Assembly: GCA_025937835.1 (NCBI GenBank)
Contig: JAICQO010000035.1
Span: 1 to 57,218 of the forward strand
Origin: Polyangiaceae bacterium
GTDB lineage: Bacteria > Myxococcota_A > Polyangia > Polyangiales > Polyangiaceae
Reading direction: 5' to 3'
Length of the DNA: 57,218 bases
The position numbers and the translations under genes are program-made. Positions 19,866 through 33,436 of this stretch are shown here, piece after piece; positions within the stretch are counted from its first letter, which is position 1, and each line of letters starts with the position of its first letter. The notes under the pieces were generated by a model. The model was not told where the DNA came from. It saw nothing but the letters and a program-made list of their open reading frames with translations, and ran no database searches.

Positions 19866-21521
19866 ATGCGCGCGCCTTCGACTCGAGCCACGCTCGCCCT
19901 GCTGCTGCCGCTGTGCGGTGCCGCTTGTGGAGACCCGAGCCGGGACTCGAGCCCGATCTTGCACCTCGAGCGGGATCTGCTCGTGGATGGGCGCGGGAAA
20001 CCCGTGGTGCTGCGAGGTGCGGCGTTCGCCAACGGCGCGCTCGAGACGCCGTTCGATCCGAACGACGTCGAAGCCGGCCAGGGCGCCGCCGACTACGCGC
20101 GCATGAAAGCGCTCGGCATGAACCTCGCGCAGCTCTATTTGAACGCGCGGCTCTTCGAGAGCGACCACGCGCCCTACGTTTACTCCGAGGAAGGCTTCAG
20201 GTTCATCGACCAGAACCTCGGGTGGGCCCGAGAAAACGGCGTGTATTTGCTGCTCACGCTGGCCGTGCCCGCGGGCGGCGAGCAGCTCGCCTGCGGCGGG
20301 GACACGCTCTGGGACGAGCCAGAGCTCGCGCGCCGCACGGTGGCGCTCTGGGAAGCGCTGGCGGCCCGCTACGCCGGCGAGCCGTCGATTGGCGGCTACC
20401 GGCTCCTGCGCACGCCGCTGCCCTCGGGAGAGGCGACGGAGTGGCGAGACCTGGCGACCGAGCTCGTGACGCGGATCCGCGCCGTGGACTCCGAACACCT
20501 GATCGTCGTCGATCGCGCCGACGGCGCGCGCTGCGCCCCGGACGATGCGCTCGGCGAATCTTTCGTGGAGCTCGAGGACGCGAACGTGATGCACGCCTTC
20601 GAGTTCCGCTGGCCGTACGAGTTCACGAACCAGCTGATCGACGAGCTCGGCTTCGGTGAACAGGGCCCGTATCCGAACGAGCAGCGCCTGCTCATCGACT
20701 GGAACGAAGCGGAATTTCAGCACGCCTCGTGGGACAGCCGCCCGGGCGAGACGGCGCTGTGGCTGAAACCGGACGAGACGGAGTGGACCGAGAAGCGCTT
20801 CTGGTACACCGTCACCGACCCCGATTTTCAGTTTGCGTTTCCGGATCTGCAATCGCGCAACAACCGCGGCACCGTCTATTTCGACGACCTCGTGATCCGC
20901 GAGTTCGACGAAGACGGCGAGCTCGTGCGCACCGTCGTCGACTACGACGTCGAGACCTCGGGGCCCTGGTACCTGTGGCAGCCGCCGGAAGAGAACGGTA
21001 CCGGCGTGGTCGGGCTCTCGTCCGACAGCCACCGCGGCAGCGCCTCGCTCACGCTCAGCAACACGACGACGGATGCGGCGCTCTCGGCCAGCATGTTGGC
21101 CTTTCGAGTCGAGCTCGGCCACACCTACGAGGTCACGAGCTGGATCAAGGGCGAAGACGTGTCCGACAGCGCCGAGTCGATGTTGCGCCTCGACTTCTGG
21201 ACCTATCCCGGCTCGCTCACCTACTGGAACAAACAGGGGCTTTCGCGGCAGCTCGAGCCGTACCTCGCCTGGAGTCGAGAACGGCGCGCGCCGCTGTTCG
21301 TGAGCGAGTTCGGCAGCTCGCGTCCGACCTTCGACGACAGCCACGGCGGGCTCGCCTGGACGGAGGACGCGCTCGACCTGTTGCTCCAGGGCGGCCTGCA
21401 CTTTTCTTATTTTGCCTACAAGGACCGCGACTTCGGGCTGGTGCCCGCCGGCCCCAACGCCGAGCCCGACCCCGAAAATAGCGCTCTCGCCGAGCTCTTC
21501 GCTCGGAAGCTCCGCCGCTGA
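19866..21521 (+). CDS. GH5-like lipoprotein, acid/base glutamate replaced (probably non-hydrolytic)
   Basis: A 551-residue protein with a lipobox (LCGAAC, Cys near residue 21) and a GH5/cellulase-like TIM barrel: 'LHLERDLLVDGRGKPVVLRG', MKALGMNLAQLYL, and the nucleophile motif APLFVSEFG with E481. Where GH5 enzymes read GYxLLNEP, this protein reads GYRLLRTP, so the acid/base Glu is Thr183 (codon ACG). The frame is intact on both sides, so this is substitution, not a frameshift. Residues about 285-450 form an inserted beta domain like a CBM4/9 module ('TVYFDDLVIREFDEDGE'), placed before the nucleophile strand. It may bind glycans rather than cut them. It follows the lipoprotein gene by 3 nt. 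Confidence 0.75.
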   Translation: MRAPSTRATLALLLPLCGAACGDPSRDSSPILHLERDLLVDGRGKPVVLRGAAFANGALETPFDPNDVEAGQGAADYARMKALGMNLAQLYLNARLFESDHAPYVYSEEGFRFIDQNLGWARENGVYLLLTLAVPAGGEQLACGGDTLWDEPELARRTVALWEALAARYAGEPSIGGYRLLRTPLPSGEATEWRDLATELVTRIRAVDSEHLIVVDRADGARCAPDDALGESFVELEDANVMHAFEFRWPYEFTNQLIDELGFGEQGPYPNEQRLLIDWNEAEFQHASWDSRPGETALWLKPDETEWTEKRFWYTVTDPDFQFAFPDLQSRNNRGTVYFDDLVIREFDEDGELVRTVVDYDVETSGPWYLWQPPEENGTGVVGLSSDSHRGSASLTLSNTTTDAALSASMLAFRVELGHTYEVTSWIKGEDVSDSAESMLRLDFWTYPGSLTYWNKQGLSRQLEPYLAWSRERRAPLFVSEFGSSRPTFDDSHGGLAWTEDALDLLLQGGLHFSYFAYKDRDFGLVPAGPNAEPDPENSALAELFARKLRR

Positions 21522-21585
21522 CGGCGCGCGTCGAACCGGCGCGCACTGGTGCGTCTCCCCCGCCGGGTGTAGTCCTTACGATCGA

Positions 21586-23582
<1,997 letters not shown>

Positions 23583-23605
23583 GCGGTTTCCTCGACAGCG
23601 GAATG

Positions 23606-23622
23606 AGCACGCGCCGTGCCAG
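23606..23622 (-). promoter_or_regulatory. sigma-54 (-24/-12) promoter of the ECF sigma gene
   Basis: On the minus strand CTGGCACGGCGCGTGCT matches the sigma-54 consensus (YTGGCACGRNNNTTGCW) at every fixed position but one: G replaces the first T of TTGC. GG and GC are exactly 10 bp apart. A start point about 12 bp past the GC falls near 23595, just before the GAGGAA ribosome site of the ECF gene. The gene immediately upstream encodes a sigma-54 activator. Confidence 0.8.
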
Positions 23623-23631
23623 CGACGAACC

Positions 23632-23646
23632 GGCGGAATTACCGCC
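23632..23646. promoter_or_regulatory. 15-bp dyad between the sigma-54 promoter and the upstream sites
   Basis: GGCGG-AATTA-CCGCC is a perfect 5-bp inverted repeat around an AT-rich core, about 45 bp upstream of the predicted ECF start point. It differs from the GAGCA-type dyads and could be a second operator or chance. Confidence 0.3.
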
Positions 23647-23672
23647 AGATCGGACGGTCAGCGCGCGCCATT

Positions 23673-23732
23673 GAGCAGGAATTGCTCGACCGCGAGGCGC
23701 CGGTCGAGCAAGCGTTGCTCAACCGCGAGCCG

Positions 23733-23738
<6 letters not shown>
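23673..23738. promoter_or_regulatory. two 33-bp direct repeats, each with a GAGCA-N5-TGCTC dyad (candidate activator sites)
   Basis: Unit 1 begins at 23673 and unit 2 at 23706. Each starts with a 15-bp inverted repeat: GAGCAggaatTGCTC (23673-23687) and GAGCAAgcgTTGCTC (23706-23720). The dyad centres lie 33 bp apart, about three helix turns, and at about -85 and -118 from the predicted sigma-54 start point, the usual place for enhancer-type activator sites. The second unit runs into the activator's own stop codon. Confidence 0.6.
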
Positions 23739-25082
<1,344 letters not shown>

Positions 25083-25090
25083 TCAACGCC

Positions 25091-26068
25091 TCAGAAGCGC
25101 CCCGAGACCCCGAGCGAGAAGCCGTGCGGATCCGCGCGCAGATTCGGGACCACGCGCACGCTCGTTTCCTTGCGCCGCAGGCTCGGCGGGATCTGCCGTT
25201 TGCGTTCCTCGCGGCGCTCCGGCACGAACGACAGCTGGGCCTCGGTGATCCCGAGCACCGCGACGCCGACGAAGGCCCAGGCGCTCACGTCGAGCAGCGT
25301 GTTCCAGGTCTTGAGCACGGCGTTGTTGTCGGGGTTCTGCACCTCGTGCGCCTCGAGCGTGAAGTGCGTCTGCATGGCCAGGGCTGTCAGGGCCGTGGCG
25401 CCGAGCGCGATCTCGCTCGTGAGGAACACCCAGCCGAGCTCGGGGTTCTGGTTCTGGAACTGACCGACGCCGAACGGGATCAGCGCGAGCCAACGGCGGT
25501 TCTTGACGATCACCACCTCGCGTGACGCGAGCTCCTCGAGGGCACGGACGCGCTCGGACTGCTCGCGCGCCTTCAGTGCGCGCTGCTCGGCTTCGCGCCG
25601 CGCACGCTCGACCTTCATTTGCTCAGCCTTGCGGATCTCTTCGTGCAGGGTGTCGCGCACGCGCAGAAAGCGCTCGACCACGGGCCCGGGAAACACCATC
25701 TGGTCCGGCGGCTTCATCTGCGGGTCGGCGAGGATCGCGTCGCGCAGAGGCTGATCCGCCTCGGCGGTGCGCCCGCCGCCGATCAGACAGGAGGCGTGAT
25801 AGATGCGCGCGGTGGCGATCACGTCGGGATCGCGCAGCCGCTCGCGTGCTTTCGGGTCGAGCAGCACCGCGAGCTCCTCGGCACATTGCGCATACTTGCC
25901 GGCCTCGAACAGCCCGACCACCTGCGCGAGCTCGGCCTCGTCCGACATGCGGGTGCGCGCGCCGGCGCCGCCTGTCGACTGCGGCGGTGCCGCCGACGCA
26001 ACTCCGCCGGCACCGACCACTAGAGCTGAAACGAGAACCGCCGCCGCAAAGGAGCGCATCGACCGCAC
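25091..26068 (-). CDS. membrane protein with TPR-like and coiled-coil regions
   Basis: A 325-residue protein with a signal peptide (cleavage near VASAA), a helical TPR-like part (about 40-130, 'LAQVVGLFEAGKYAQCAEEL'), a charged coiled coil (about 135-185), and two or three hydrophobic segments (about 190-275, including 'GWVFLTSEIALGATALTALA'). The start is the GTG at 26068 or the ATG at 26059; both give the same signal peptide. It lies between the kinase gene (15 nt upstream) and the FHA activator gene (8 nt downstream). That order suggests it senses something in the envelope for the kinase-FHA pathway, but no activity can be read from the sequence. Confidence 0.75.
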   Translation of the reverse strand: MRSMRSFAAAVLVSALVVGAGGVASAAPPQSTGGAGARTRMSDEAELAQVVGLFEAGKYAQCAEELAVLLDPKARERLRDPDVIATARIYHASCLIGGGRTAEADQPLRDAILADPQMKPPDQMVFPGPVVERFLRVRDTLHEEIRKAEQMKVERARREAEQRALKAREQSERVRALEELASREVVIVKNRRWLALIPFGVGQFQNQNPELGWVFLTSEIALGATALTALAMQTHFTLEAHEVQNPDNNAVLKTWNTLLDVSAWAFVGVAVLGITEAQLSFVPERREERKRQIPPSLRRKETSVRVVPNLRADPHGFSLGVSGRF

Positions 26069-26083
26069 CCCGGTCAGAAAAAC

Positions 26084-27964
<1,881 letters not shown>

Positions 27965-27968
27965 CTAG

Positions 27969-27980
27969 CCTTCCCTTCCC
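27969..27980 (-). promoter_or_regulatory. strong ribosome-binding site in front of a CTG start
   Basis: Minus-strand GGGAAGGGAAGG lies 4 nt upstream of the CTG at 27964 and about 76 nt upstream of the first in-frame ATG. It decides in favour of the unusual start for the kinase. Confidence 0.6.
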
Positions 27981-27983
27981 GAA

Positions 27984-29387
27984 TCAAGCGAGCTGCTCCA
28001 CCCGCACGGCATTCGTGGCTCCCCGCACTCCGACTCGCGCGCCATACACCATCACGTAACGTTCACCCGATTTGACCAGGCCATTCTGCGTCAAAAACTG
28101 GGTGGTGTCCCGTACTTGCTCTTCGAAGCTGGCCTGCGGAGACATCAGAGAACGGGGCGCTACCCCCCACAGCAGGGCCAGTTGTCGGAGGGTCCGCTGG
28201 TCGGAAGAAAATGCGACGATCGGCACGTTGGCTCGAGCCTTGGAGACGAGCCGGGCCGTGACGCCGGTTTCGGTCAGCGCGACCACCAACTTGGCGCCCA
28301 CTTCTCGTGCGATGGCGACGGCCGCGTGAGCGATCGAGTCCGGGGTAGAGTGGTCGGGCTCGGTCGAAACGGGCTGGAAAAACCGGCTGGCTTCGGCCTG
28401 GCGGATGATGCGGTCCATCATCGAGCAGGCGGCGTGGGGGTGTTTACCCGTGGCGGTTTCCGCCGACAGCATCACGGCGTCGGCTCCGCCGAACACGGCA
28501 TGGGCCACGTCGCTCGCCTCCGCGCGCGTGGGGCGCGGCGAGTCCACCATCGACTGCAACATCTCGGTGGCAACGATCACCGGCTTTCGGTGAATGCGAC
28601 AGGTTCCGATGATCTGCTTTTGGATCACGGGCACGGTCTCGGGCGGGAGCTCCACACCGAGATCGCCGCGCGCGACCATCGCGCCATCGGCCGCGCGCAC
28701 GATGGCGTCGAGCCGCTCGACGGCGCTCGGGGTCTCGATCTTGGCGATGATCGGCGTCGGCCGCCCCTTCTTCTCGCAGAGCTGGCGCAGCTCGTGAACC
28801 TCTTCGGCGCGGCGCACGAAGCTGAGCGCGACGTAGTCGACGCCCTTCGACAGACCGAACTCCAGATCGACCTTGTCCTTCTCGGTGAGCGCCGCCATGC
28901 GCAGCGCACCCGACGGCAGGTTCACCCCCATCTTGGAGCGCATCGGACCGCCGTGCTCGACGCGTACCTGCACGCGGTCCCCCTTCACGTCCAACACCCT
29001 GAGCTCGACCTGACCGTCGGAGAGCAAGATCCGATCGTCGGGGCGGACGTCTTGAGCGAGCGTCGCGTATTCGACCGCGACCGTGCGCTCGTCGCCCTTG
29101 TTGCCGGCGACGAGCTCCACCATTTGCCCGGTTTCCAGGACGGAAGGCCCGACGGTGCCGGTGCGGATCTTCGGGCCGCACAGGTCTTGAAGGATCGCGA
29201 CTGGCTTGCCGAGCGCCTCGCTCTCGGAGCGCACGAGATCGAGACGCGCGCCGTGCTCGGCGTGGCTGCCGTGGGAGAAGTTCAGCCGCGCGACATCCAT
29301 ACCGGCTTCGATCAGCCCGCGAATACCTTCGCGACTCTCGACAGCGGGACCGATGGTGCAGACGATTTTTGCGCGGCGGATGATCAT
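27984..29387 (-). CDS. pyk: pyruvate kinase
   Basis: This glycolytic enzyme makes pyruvate and ATP from phosphoenolpyruvate and ADP. The 467-residue protein starts RRAKIVCTIGPAVESREG and has 'DVARLNFSHGSHAEHGARL', LQDLCGPKIRTG, the active-site 'IIAKIETPSAVERLDAI' with its lysine, 'ARGDLGVELP' and MLSAETATGKHP. The C-terminal regulatory domain is present. The ATG at 29387 follows GGAAGC; the frame to 29480 is a shadow. The gene is divergent from lysA across 141 bp. Since the kinase gene begins 19 nt after its stop, pyk and the signalling genes may share a transcript, an unusual pairing. Confidence 0.96.
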   Translation of the reverse strand: MIIRRAKIVCTIGPAVESREGIRGLIEAGMDVARLNFSHGSHAEHGARLDLVRSESEALGKPVAILQDLCGPKIRTGTVGPSVLETGQMVELVAGNKGDERTVAVEYATLAQDVRPDDRILLSDGQVELRVLDVKGDRVQVRVEHGGPMRSKMGVNLPSGALRMAALTEKDKVDLEFGLSKGVDYVALSFVRRAEEVHELRQLCEKKGRPTPIIAKIETPSAVERLDAIVRAADGAMVARGDLGVELPPETVPVIQKQIIGTCRIHRKPVIVATEMLQSMVDSPRPTRAEASDVAHAVFGGADAVMLSAETATGKHPHAACSMMDRIIRQAEASRFFQPVSTEPDHSTPDSIAHAAVAIAREVGAKLVVALTETGVTARLVSKARANVPIVAFSSDQRTLRQLALLWGVAPRSLMSPQASFEEQVRDTTQFLTQNGLVKSGERYVMVYGARVGVRGATNAVRVEQLA

Positions 29388-29528
29388 TGAGCTTCCGTGA
29401 GAACCGGGGTGAGAGATTGCGGCGGCAGCATGCCACAGCATTGCGCCGCGCGGGGGCCAGCTCGACGGCTCCGCGCGCATTTCGGGCGGCTTGCGACGCT
29501 ACGAGCCCGAAGCTATGAGGCGATAGCC

Positions 29529-30785
29529 ATGTTGGGCTTTCGACGCAATGCGCAAGGCGCTGCCTGTCTCGGCCGTTCGACCGTGCGCGAGTTGCTGGCG
29601 AGCGCCGGCACGAGCACGCCCGCGTACCTCTACGATCTGGACGCGATCCGAAAGACTGCCGAAGATCTGGAAACAGCGCTCGGTCCGGAGCCGCACCTCG
29701 CCGCCTACGCGATGAAAGCCAACTCGGCCGGGACGATCTTGCGCACGCTGCGCGCCGCGGGGCTCGGCGCCGACGTGGTTTCGGGCGGGGAGCTCGCGCT
29801 CGCGCTCGCGAGCGGCTTCAGCGCGGACCAGATTTTGATGAGTGGTGTCGCCAAGTCCGACGCCGAGCTCGATCAGGCGATCGGCGCGGGAATTTTCGCG
29901 ATCCAGGTGGAGAGCGTCGAAGAGATTGAGCGCGTGGCGGCCCGCGCGCGGGCTCTCGGGCGGCGCGCCCGCGTCTCGATTCGAGTCAACCCCGACGTCG
30001 CCATCGATTCGCACGAAAAGATCTCGACCGGCCACAAGTACGCGAAGTTCGGCGTCCCGCTCGCCGACATGCCGCGCGCGTTCGCGAGCATCGATCGCGA
30101 GCCCGAGCTGCTCGCGGGCGTCGGTATCTCCGTCCACATCGGCTCGATGATGACGAAGCCGGAGCCCTACCAGCGCGCTGCTCGCTGCGTGGCGGAGCTC
30201 GCGCGCGCGCGTCGGGAGAGCTCGACCACGCTCGAGTACGTGGACTTCGGCGGCGGCATCGGCATCGACTACGGCGGCGCTCCGGCAGAGCCGCTCGCCG
30301 CGTTCGCACGCGCCGCGCGCCAGGTGATGCGCGAGCTCGGCGTCGCCGATCTGAAGCTCGTGATGGAGCCCGGGCGCAGCCTGGTCGGCCCGCACGGGAT
30401 CCTCGCGGCGAACGTGATCGGCACGAAGCAAACCGCTACCGGACGCTTCCTGCTGCTCGACGCGGGCATGAATGATCTCGTCCGCCCAGCCATGTACGGC
30501 GCAAACCACCGCGTCGAGCCCGCCGATTGGGAGCCCGGGCCCGGGGACTGGCGCGTCGTCGGTCCGGTCTGCGAGAGCTCGGACGACTTCGGCACGCACG
30601 CGATCGGCGAGCGTGCACCGGAGCTGGTCGTGATCCGCGACGCCGGCGCGTACGCGTTCACGATGGCGAGCGAGTACAACGCTCGTCCGCTACCCGCGGA
30701 GCTCTTCGTGAGCGACGGGCAGATCGTCTCGGTGAGCGCGAGCCCGGGCGTCACGAGCTGGGTCGAGCGCCGTCTCAAGGCCTGA
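29529..30785 (+). CDS. lysA: diaminopimelate decarboxylase
   Basis: A PLP enzyme that makes L-lysine from meso-diaminopimelate in the last step of lysine synthesis. The 418-residue protein has the PLP lysine K63 in YAMKANS, 'HIGSMMTKPEPY', the glycine-rich phosphate loop DFGGGIGIDY, MEPGRSLVG, GPVCESSDDFG with the catalytic Cys from the partner subunit, and 'DAGAYAFTMASEYNARPLP' at the C-terminus. The ATG at 29529 follows GAGGCG; a longer frame from 29397 covers the pyk promoter region. It is monocistronic here, divergent from pyk and convergent with the next gene. Confidence 0.96.
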   Translation: MLGFRRNAQGAACLGRSTVRELLASAGTSTPAYLYDLDAIRKTAEDLETALGPEPHLAAYAMKANSAGTILRTLRAAGLGADVVSGGELALALASGFSADQILMSGVAKSDAELDQAIGAGIFAIQVESVEEIERVAARARALGRRARVSIRVNPDVAIDSHEKISTGHKYAKFGVPLADMPRAFASIDREPELLAGVGISVHIGSMMTKPEPYQRAARCVAELARARRESSTTLEYVDFGGGIGIDYGGAPAEPLAAFARAARQVMRELGVADLKLVMEPGRSLVGPHGILAANVIGTKQTATGRFLLLDAGMNDLVRPAMYGANHRVEPADWEPGPGDWRVVGPVCESSDDFGTHAIGERAPELVVIRDAGAYAFTMASEYNARPLPAELFVSDGQIVSVSASPGVTSWVERRLKA

Positions 30786-31009
30786 GCGCAAACGAGCTCC
30801 GTCGCCGGCTCCACGTTTCGAAACCCGTTGTTGGGTGGCCTCGATGATACGGGCGCGACGGGCGGCGCGGAGCGACGAGAGGCAACTAGGAGCGACCAGG
30901 TGAGGAGCAGCAGCCGCGCCTGCCCGACGGATGGGTAGAAGCCTTATCGCTCACATTTTCCGCGTACGGGCACGGGCACGCGCGGGTTTACGGTCAAGCA
31001 GGTAGATGC
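30786..31009. other. 224-bp intergenic region between convergent genes, no recognised element
   Basis: Between the lysA stop and the stop of the Helicase_C_3 gene I see no open frame with family features, no tRNA-like cloverleaf and no clear terminator with a T-tract. Confidence 0.5.
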
Positions 31010-33190
31010 CTAATCCCCGCCGCGCTTGACGGAGCGTGGGGTCACGCTGCGCGGAACCGCCGGCAAGCGCGTGCTGCTCGGCGCGCGGGCGGAGCGCATC
31101 GCCGGCAAGGTGCCGCTCGACTCGGTGCGACGCGCGCCGCTTCCGCGGCCGGGCGTCATCGTGCGCGTCCGGTAGACCGCGCCCTCGACGACGATCTCGA
31201 CGCCGAGCGTGCGGCAGCGCCGCGCCAGCCGATCGAGATCCACCCCCGCCGCGATCAACAGACCGCCGGGCGGCGACGGATCCACGAACAGATCCGAGGT
31301 TTGACGGCGTGTAGACAAGAGCTCCCGAACCTCGGGGTCGTCGACCCACAAGAACCCGACCGTGGGCACGAACTCTCCGCGGCCGATCACTGCGCTGGCC
31401 TGGGTCAGCAAGCGCAGGATCGGATCGGGTAGCGTCGCGAGCTGCTCGAGGCGCGCGCGGATCACGTCCGCTTCGAAGCCGGCGCTCAGGGCGTGCGAGA
31501 CGGCCTGCGGCGTGACGTGCAGATCGAGCGCACCGGCGACCCCACCGATCTCGACGAACGCCGCGAGCGACACCACCGAGCCGACCTTGGCGCCCCGGCC
31601 CACGCGGATCGCCTGGTTGTCGAGGAAGCGGCTCGGCTCGGCGCCGCGACGCGACTCCGGCGCGTCCGACAGGTAGGCGCGGCCGCGCGGCGTGATGCGC
31701 AGCGTGGGGCCGAGCGAGGAAGCGTCGTGCTCCTCGGGATCGCCGAGGTCGACCATTCCCAACGCGTGCAGGCTCTCGAGGGCGATGCGCCGCGCCACCT
31801 CGAGCGGCGTCACGGGCGTGAAGCCGCCGCGCTGTGCCCAGCGCTCGAGCAGGCGCGCGACGCCCGCGGTGCGCGCGTCCGAGCGCACGTAGGCCGCCAC
31901 CGCTTCCCACGGCGCCCAGCGACCGTCGCTGAGCTCGCGCAGCGCCTCGAGCACGAGCTCGCGCACCACGCCCACGGCGCTCGGCTCGCGCGCTTCGGGC
32001 GGCGCGCGCAGCACCTCGTGATCCGGTCGCGCCTCGTCCCAAACGCCACCGCGGCGCCAGGCCTCGAACAGCGCTCGCCCGAGGTCTTGGACGTCGAGCG
32101 AGCCGGGCGACGACGCGAGGCCGACCGCCGACGGATCCCAGAGCCCGATCGCGCGGCTCAGGGCGGCGATGAATCCGACCGTCTCGACGTCACGACCGAA
32201 GCGCGCCGCGAACTTGCCGATCAACGAGCGCGGCGTGCCGACACCCGCCCGCACCTCGACGGCCGGATCGCGCACCAGGAGCGCCATCGCCAGCGCGAGC
32301 GGCGCCGGATCTTCGACGAACCGCGCGCGCCGGGGCGCGTGATCGTCGCCGAGGACGAAGGAGCGGATTTCGTGGCGCTGCGCCTCGCGCTCGGCGCGGC
32401 GCTGCGCGCCCACGTGCTGCGCGACCTCGGCCGGGATCACGTGCCGGTTCGGGTGTACCGGGATCAACAGCCCGCGCCGTTCCAGCGCGAAACCCACGCC
32501 GCGCCGCGAGGGCGTGGCGCCCGTCGCTCCGCGCAGCCGCATCGGCTCCCGCTCCAGATCGAGCAGCTCCTCGGTATCTACTTCACCGCCGACGTGGTCG
32601 ATGGCGAGCAAGAGCTTGCGCTCGAGCGGCGCGAGCTCTTCGATTTCCCGCGCCAGCCGCTCGGGATCGCTCAGCGCCTCCCAGGCGGGCTCGAGGCACA
32701 GCACGACGGGCGGCGTCGCCGGGCGCCCGAGGTAGTGCGCGGCCACGCTGGCCGCGACGTCGGGGTTCAGCTGGTTCAGGAGCGCGCGCACGCCGCGCGG
32801 ATCTTCACCCTCCCACGACTTCAGCACCAAGAGGTGCGCGCTCGGCAGGAGCAGGTCCATGCCCTCGGCGCCGCCGCGCACGAACACCACACCGCGCGCC
32901 ACGAGCGGCTCGACCGCGGCGGGCAGCGTCTGTGTCGGCAACACGCCCTTGGCCTCGGCTATCCGGTACAGGAGCTCGCGCGTCGGCCCCGGCAACAGGC
33001 TGGGATCGCGCAGCTCGGGCAGCTGCACGAGCGAACGGGCCACCTGCGACGGCACGTCGATGCGCTTTGCCTCGTCGACGCGGATCTTCAAGCGCGCGAC
33101 CAGAGAGCCGAGCTCCCGCTCCGGCAGCAGCCGCAACACGTCCACGAGGCGGGTGGGCATGGCGGGCGGGGGACGGTCTGAACGCGGCAT
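31010..33190 (-). CDS. Helicase_C_3 / XPB-N-like domain protein without helicase motor
   Basis: A cytoplasmic protein of 726 residues. The middle part is alpha-helical with repeated winged-helix-like segments. The region near residue 540-620 ('FLDNQAIRVGRGAKVGSVVS' and then PQAVSHALSAGFEADVIRARLEQLA) matches the helicase-associated Helicase_C_3/XPB N-terminal domain found in actinobacteria and myxobacteria. There is no Walker A or DEAD/H box, so it is not an ATPase by itself. The C-terminal tail is basic and Ser/Arg/Thr-rich, suited to DNA or RNA binding. I chose the ATG at 33190; a TTG at 33316 and an ATG at 33160 are alternatives. Function in the cell is unknown. Confidence 0.75.
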   Translation of the reverse strand: MPRSDRPPPAMPTRLVDVLRLLPERELGSLVARLKIRVDEAKRIDVPSQVARSLVQLPELRDPSLLPGPTRELLYRIAEAKGVLPTQTLPAAVEPLVARGVVFVRGGAEGMDLLLPSAHLLVLKSWEGEDPRGVRALLNQLNPDVAASVAAHYLGRPATPPVVLCLEPAWEALSDPERLAREIEELAPLERKLLLAIDHVGGEVDTEELLDLEREPMRLRGATGATPSRRGVGFALERRGLLIPVHPNRHVIPAEVAQHVGAQRRAEREAQRHEIRSFVLGDDHAPRRARFVEDPAPLALAMALLVRDPAVEVRAGVGTPRSLIGKFAARFGRDVETVGFIAALSRAIGLWDPSAVGLASSPGSLDVQDLGRALFEAWRRGGVWDEARPDHEVLRAPPEAREPSAVGVVRELVLEALRELSDGRWAPWEAVAAYVRSDARTAGVARLLERWAQRGGFTPVTPLEVARRIALESLHALGMVDLGDPEEHDASSLGPTLRITPRGRAYLSDAPESRRGAEPSRFLDNQAIRVGRGAKVGSVVSLAAFVEIGGVAGALDLHVTPQAVSHALSAGFEADVIRARLEQLATLPDPILRLLTQASAVIGRGEFVPTVGFLWVDDPEVRELLSTRRQTSDLFVDPSPPGGLLIAAGVDLDRLARRCRTLGVEIVVEGAVYRTRTMTPGRGSGARRTESSGTLPAMRSARAPSSTRLPAVPRSVTPRSVKRGGD

Positions 33191-33436
33191 TTCTGATCTC
33201 GGAACGTGGAGCTTGGGAGGATCGCCCGTGGGTCGCGGCGTGAGGTCCAGAGCCGCTGCTGCCTTCGCCCGGCCCTCGAAGGGTGGACGGGCCAGTGGGG
33301 TATCGTAGCTACTCAAACCCGAATCCCGGCCCTGCGCAAGAGCCGAGGCTTTGCATTCTCGCTAAGATCCAGGCAGCTCCGCCGCCGTTTCCGGGGGGCA
33401 CGCCGGGGGGCGAACGGGCTAGACTCGCGACGCTCA

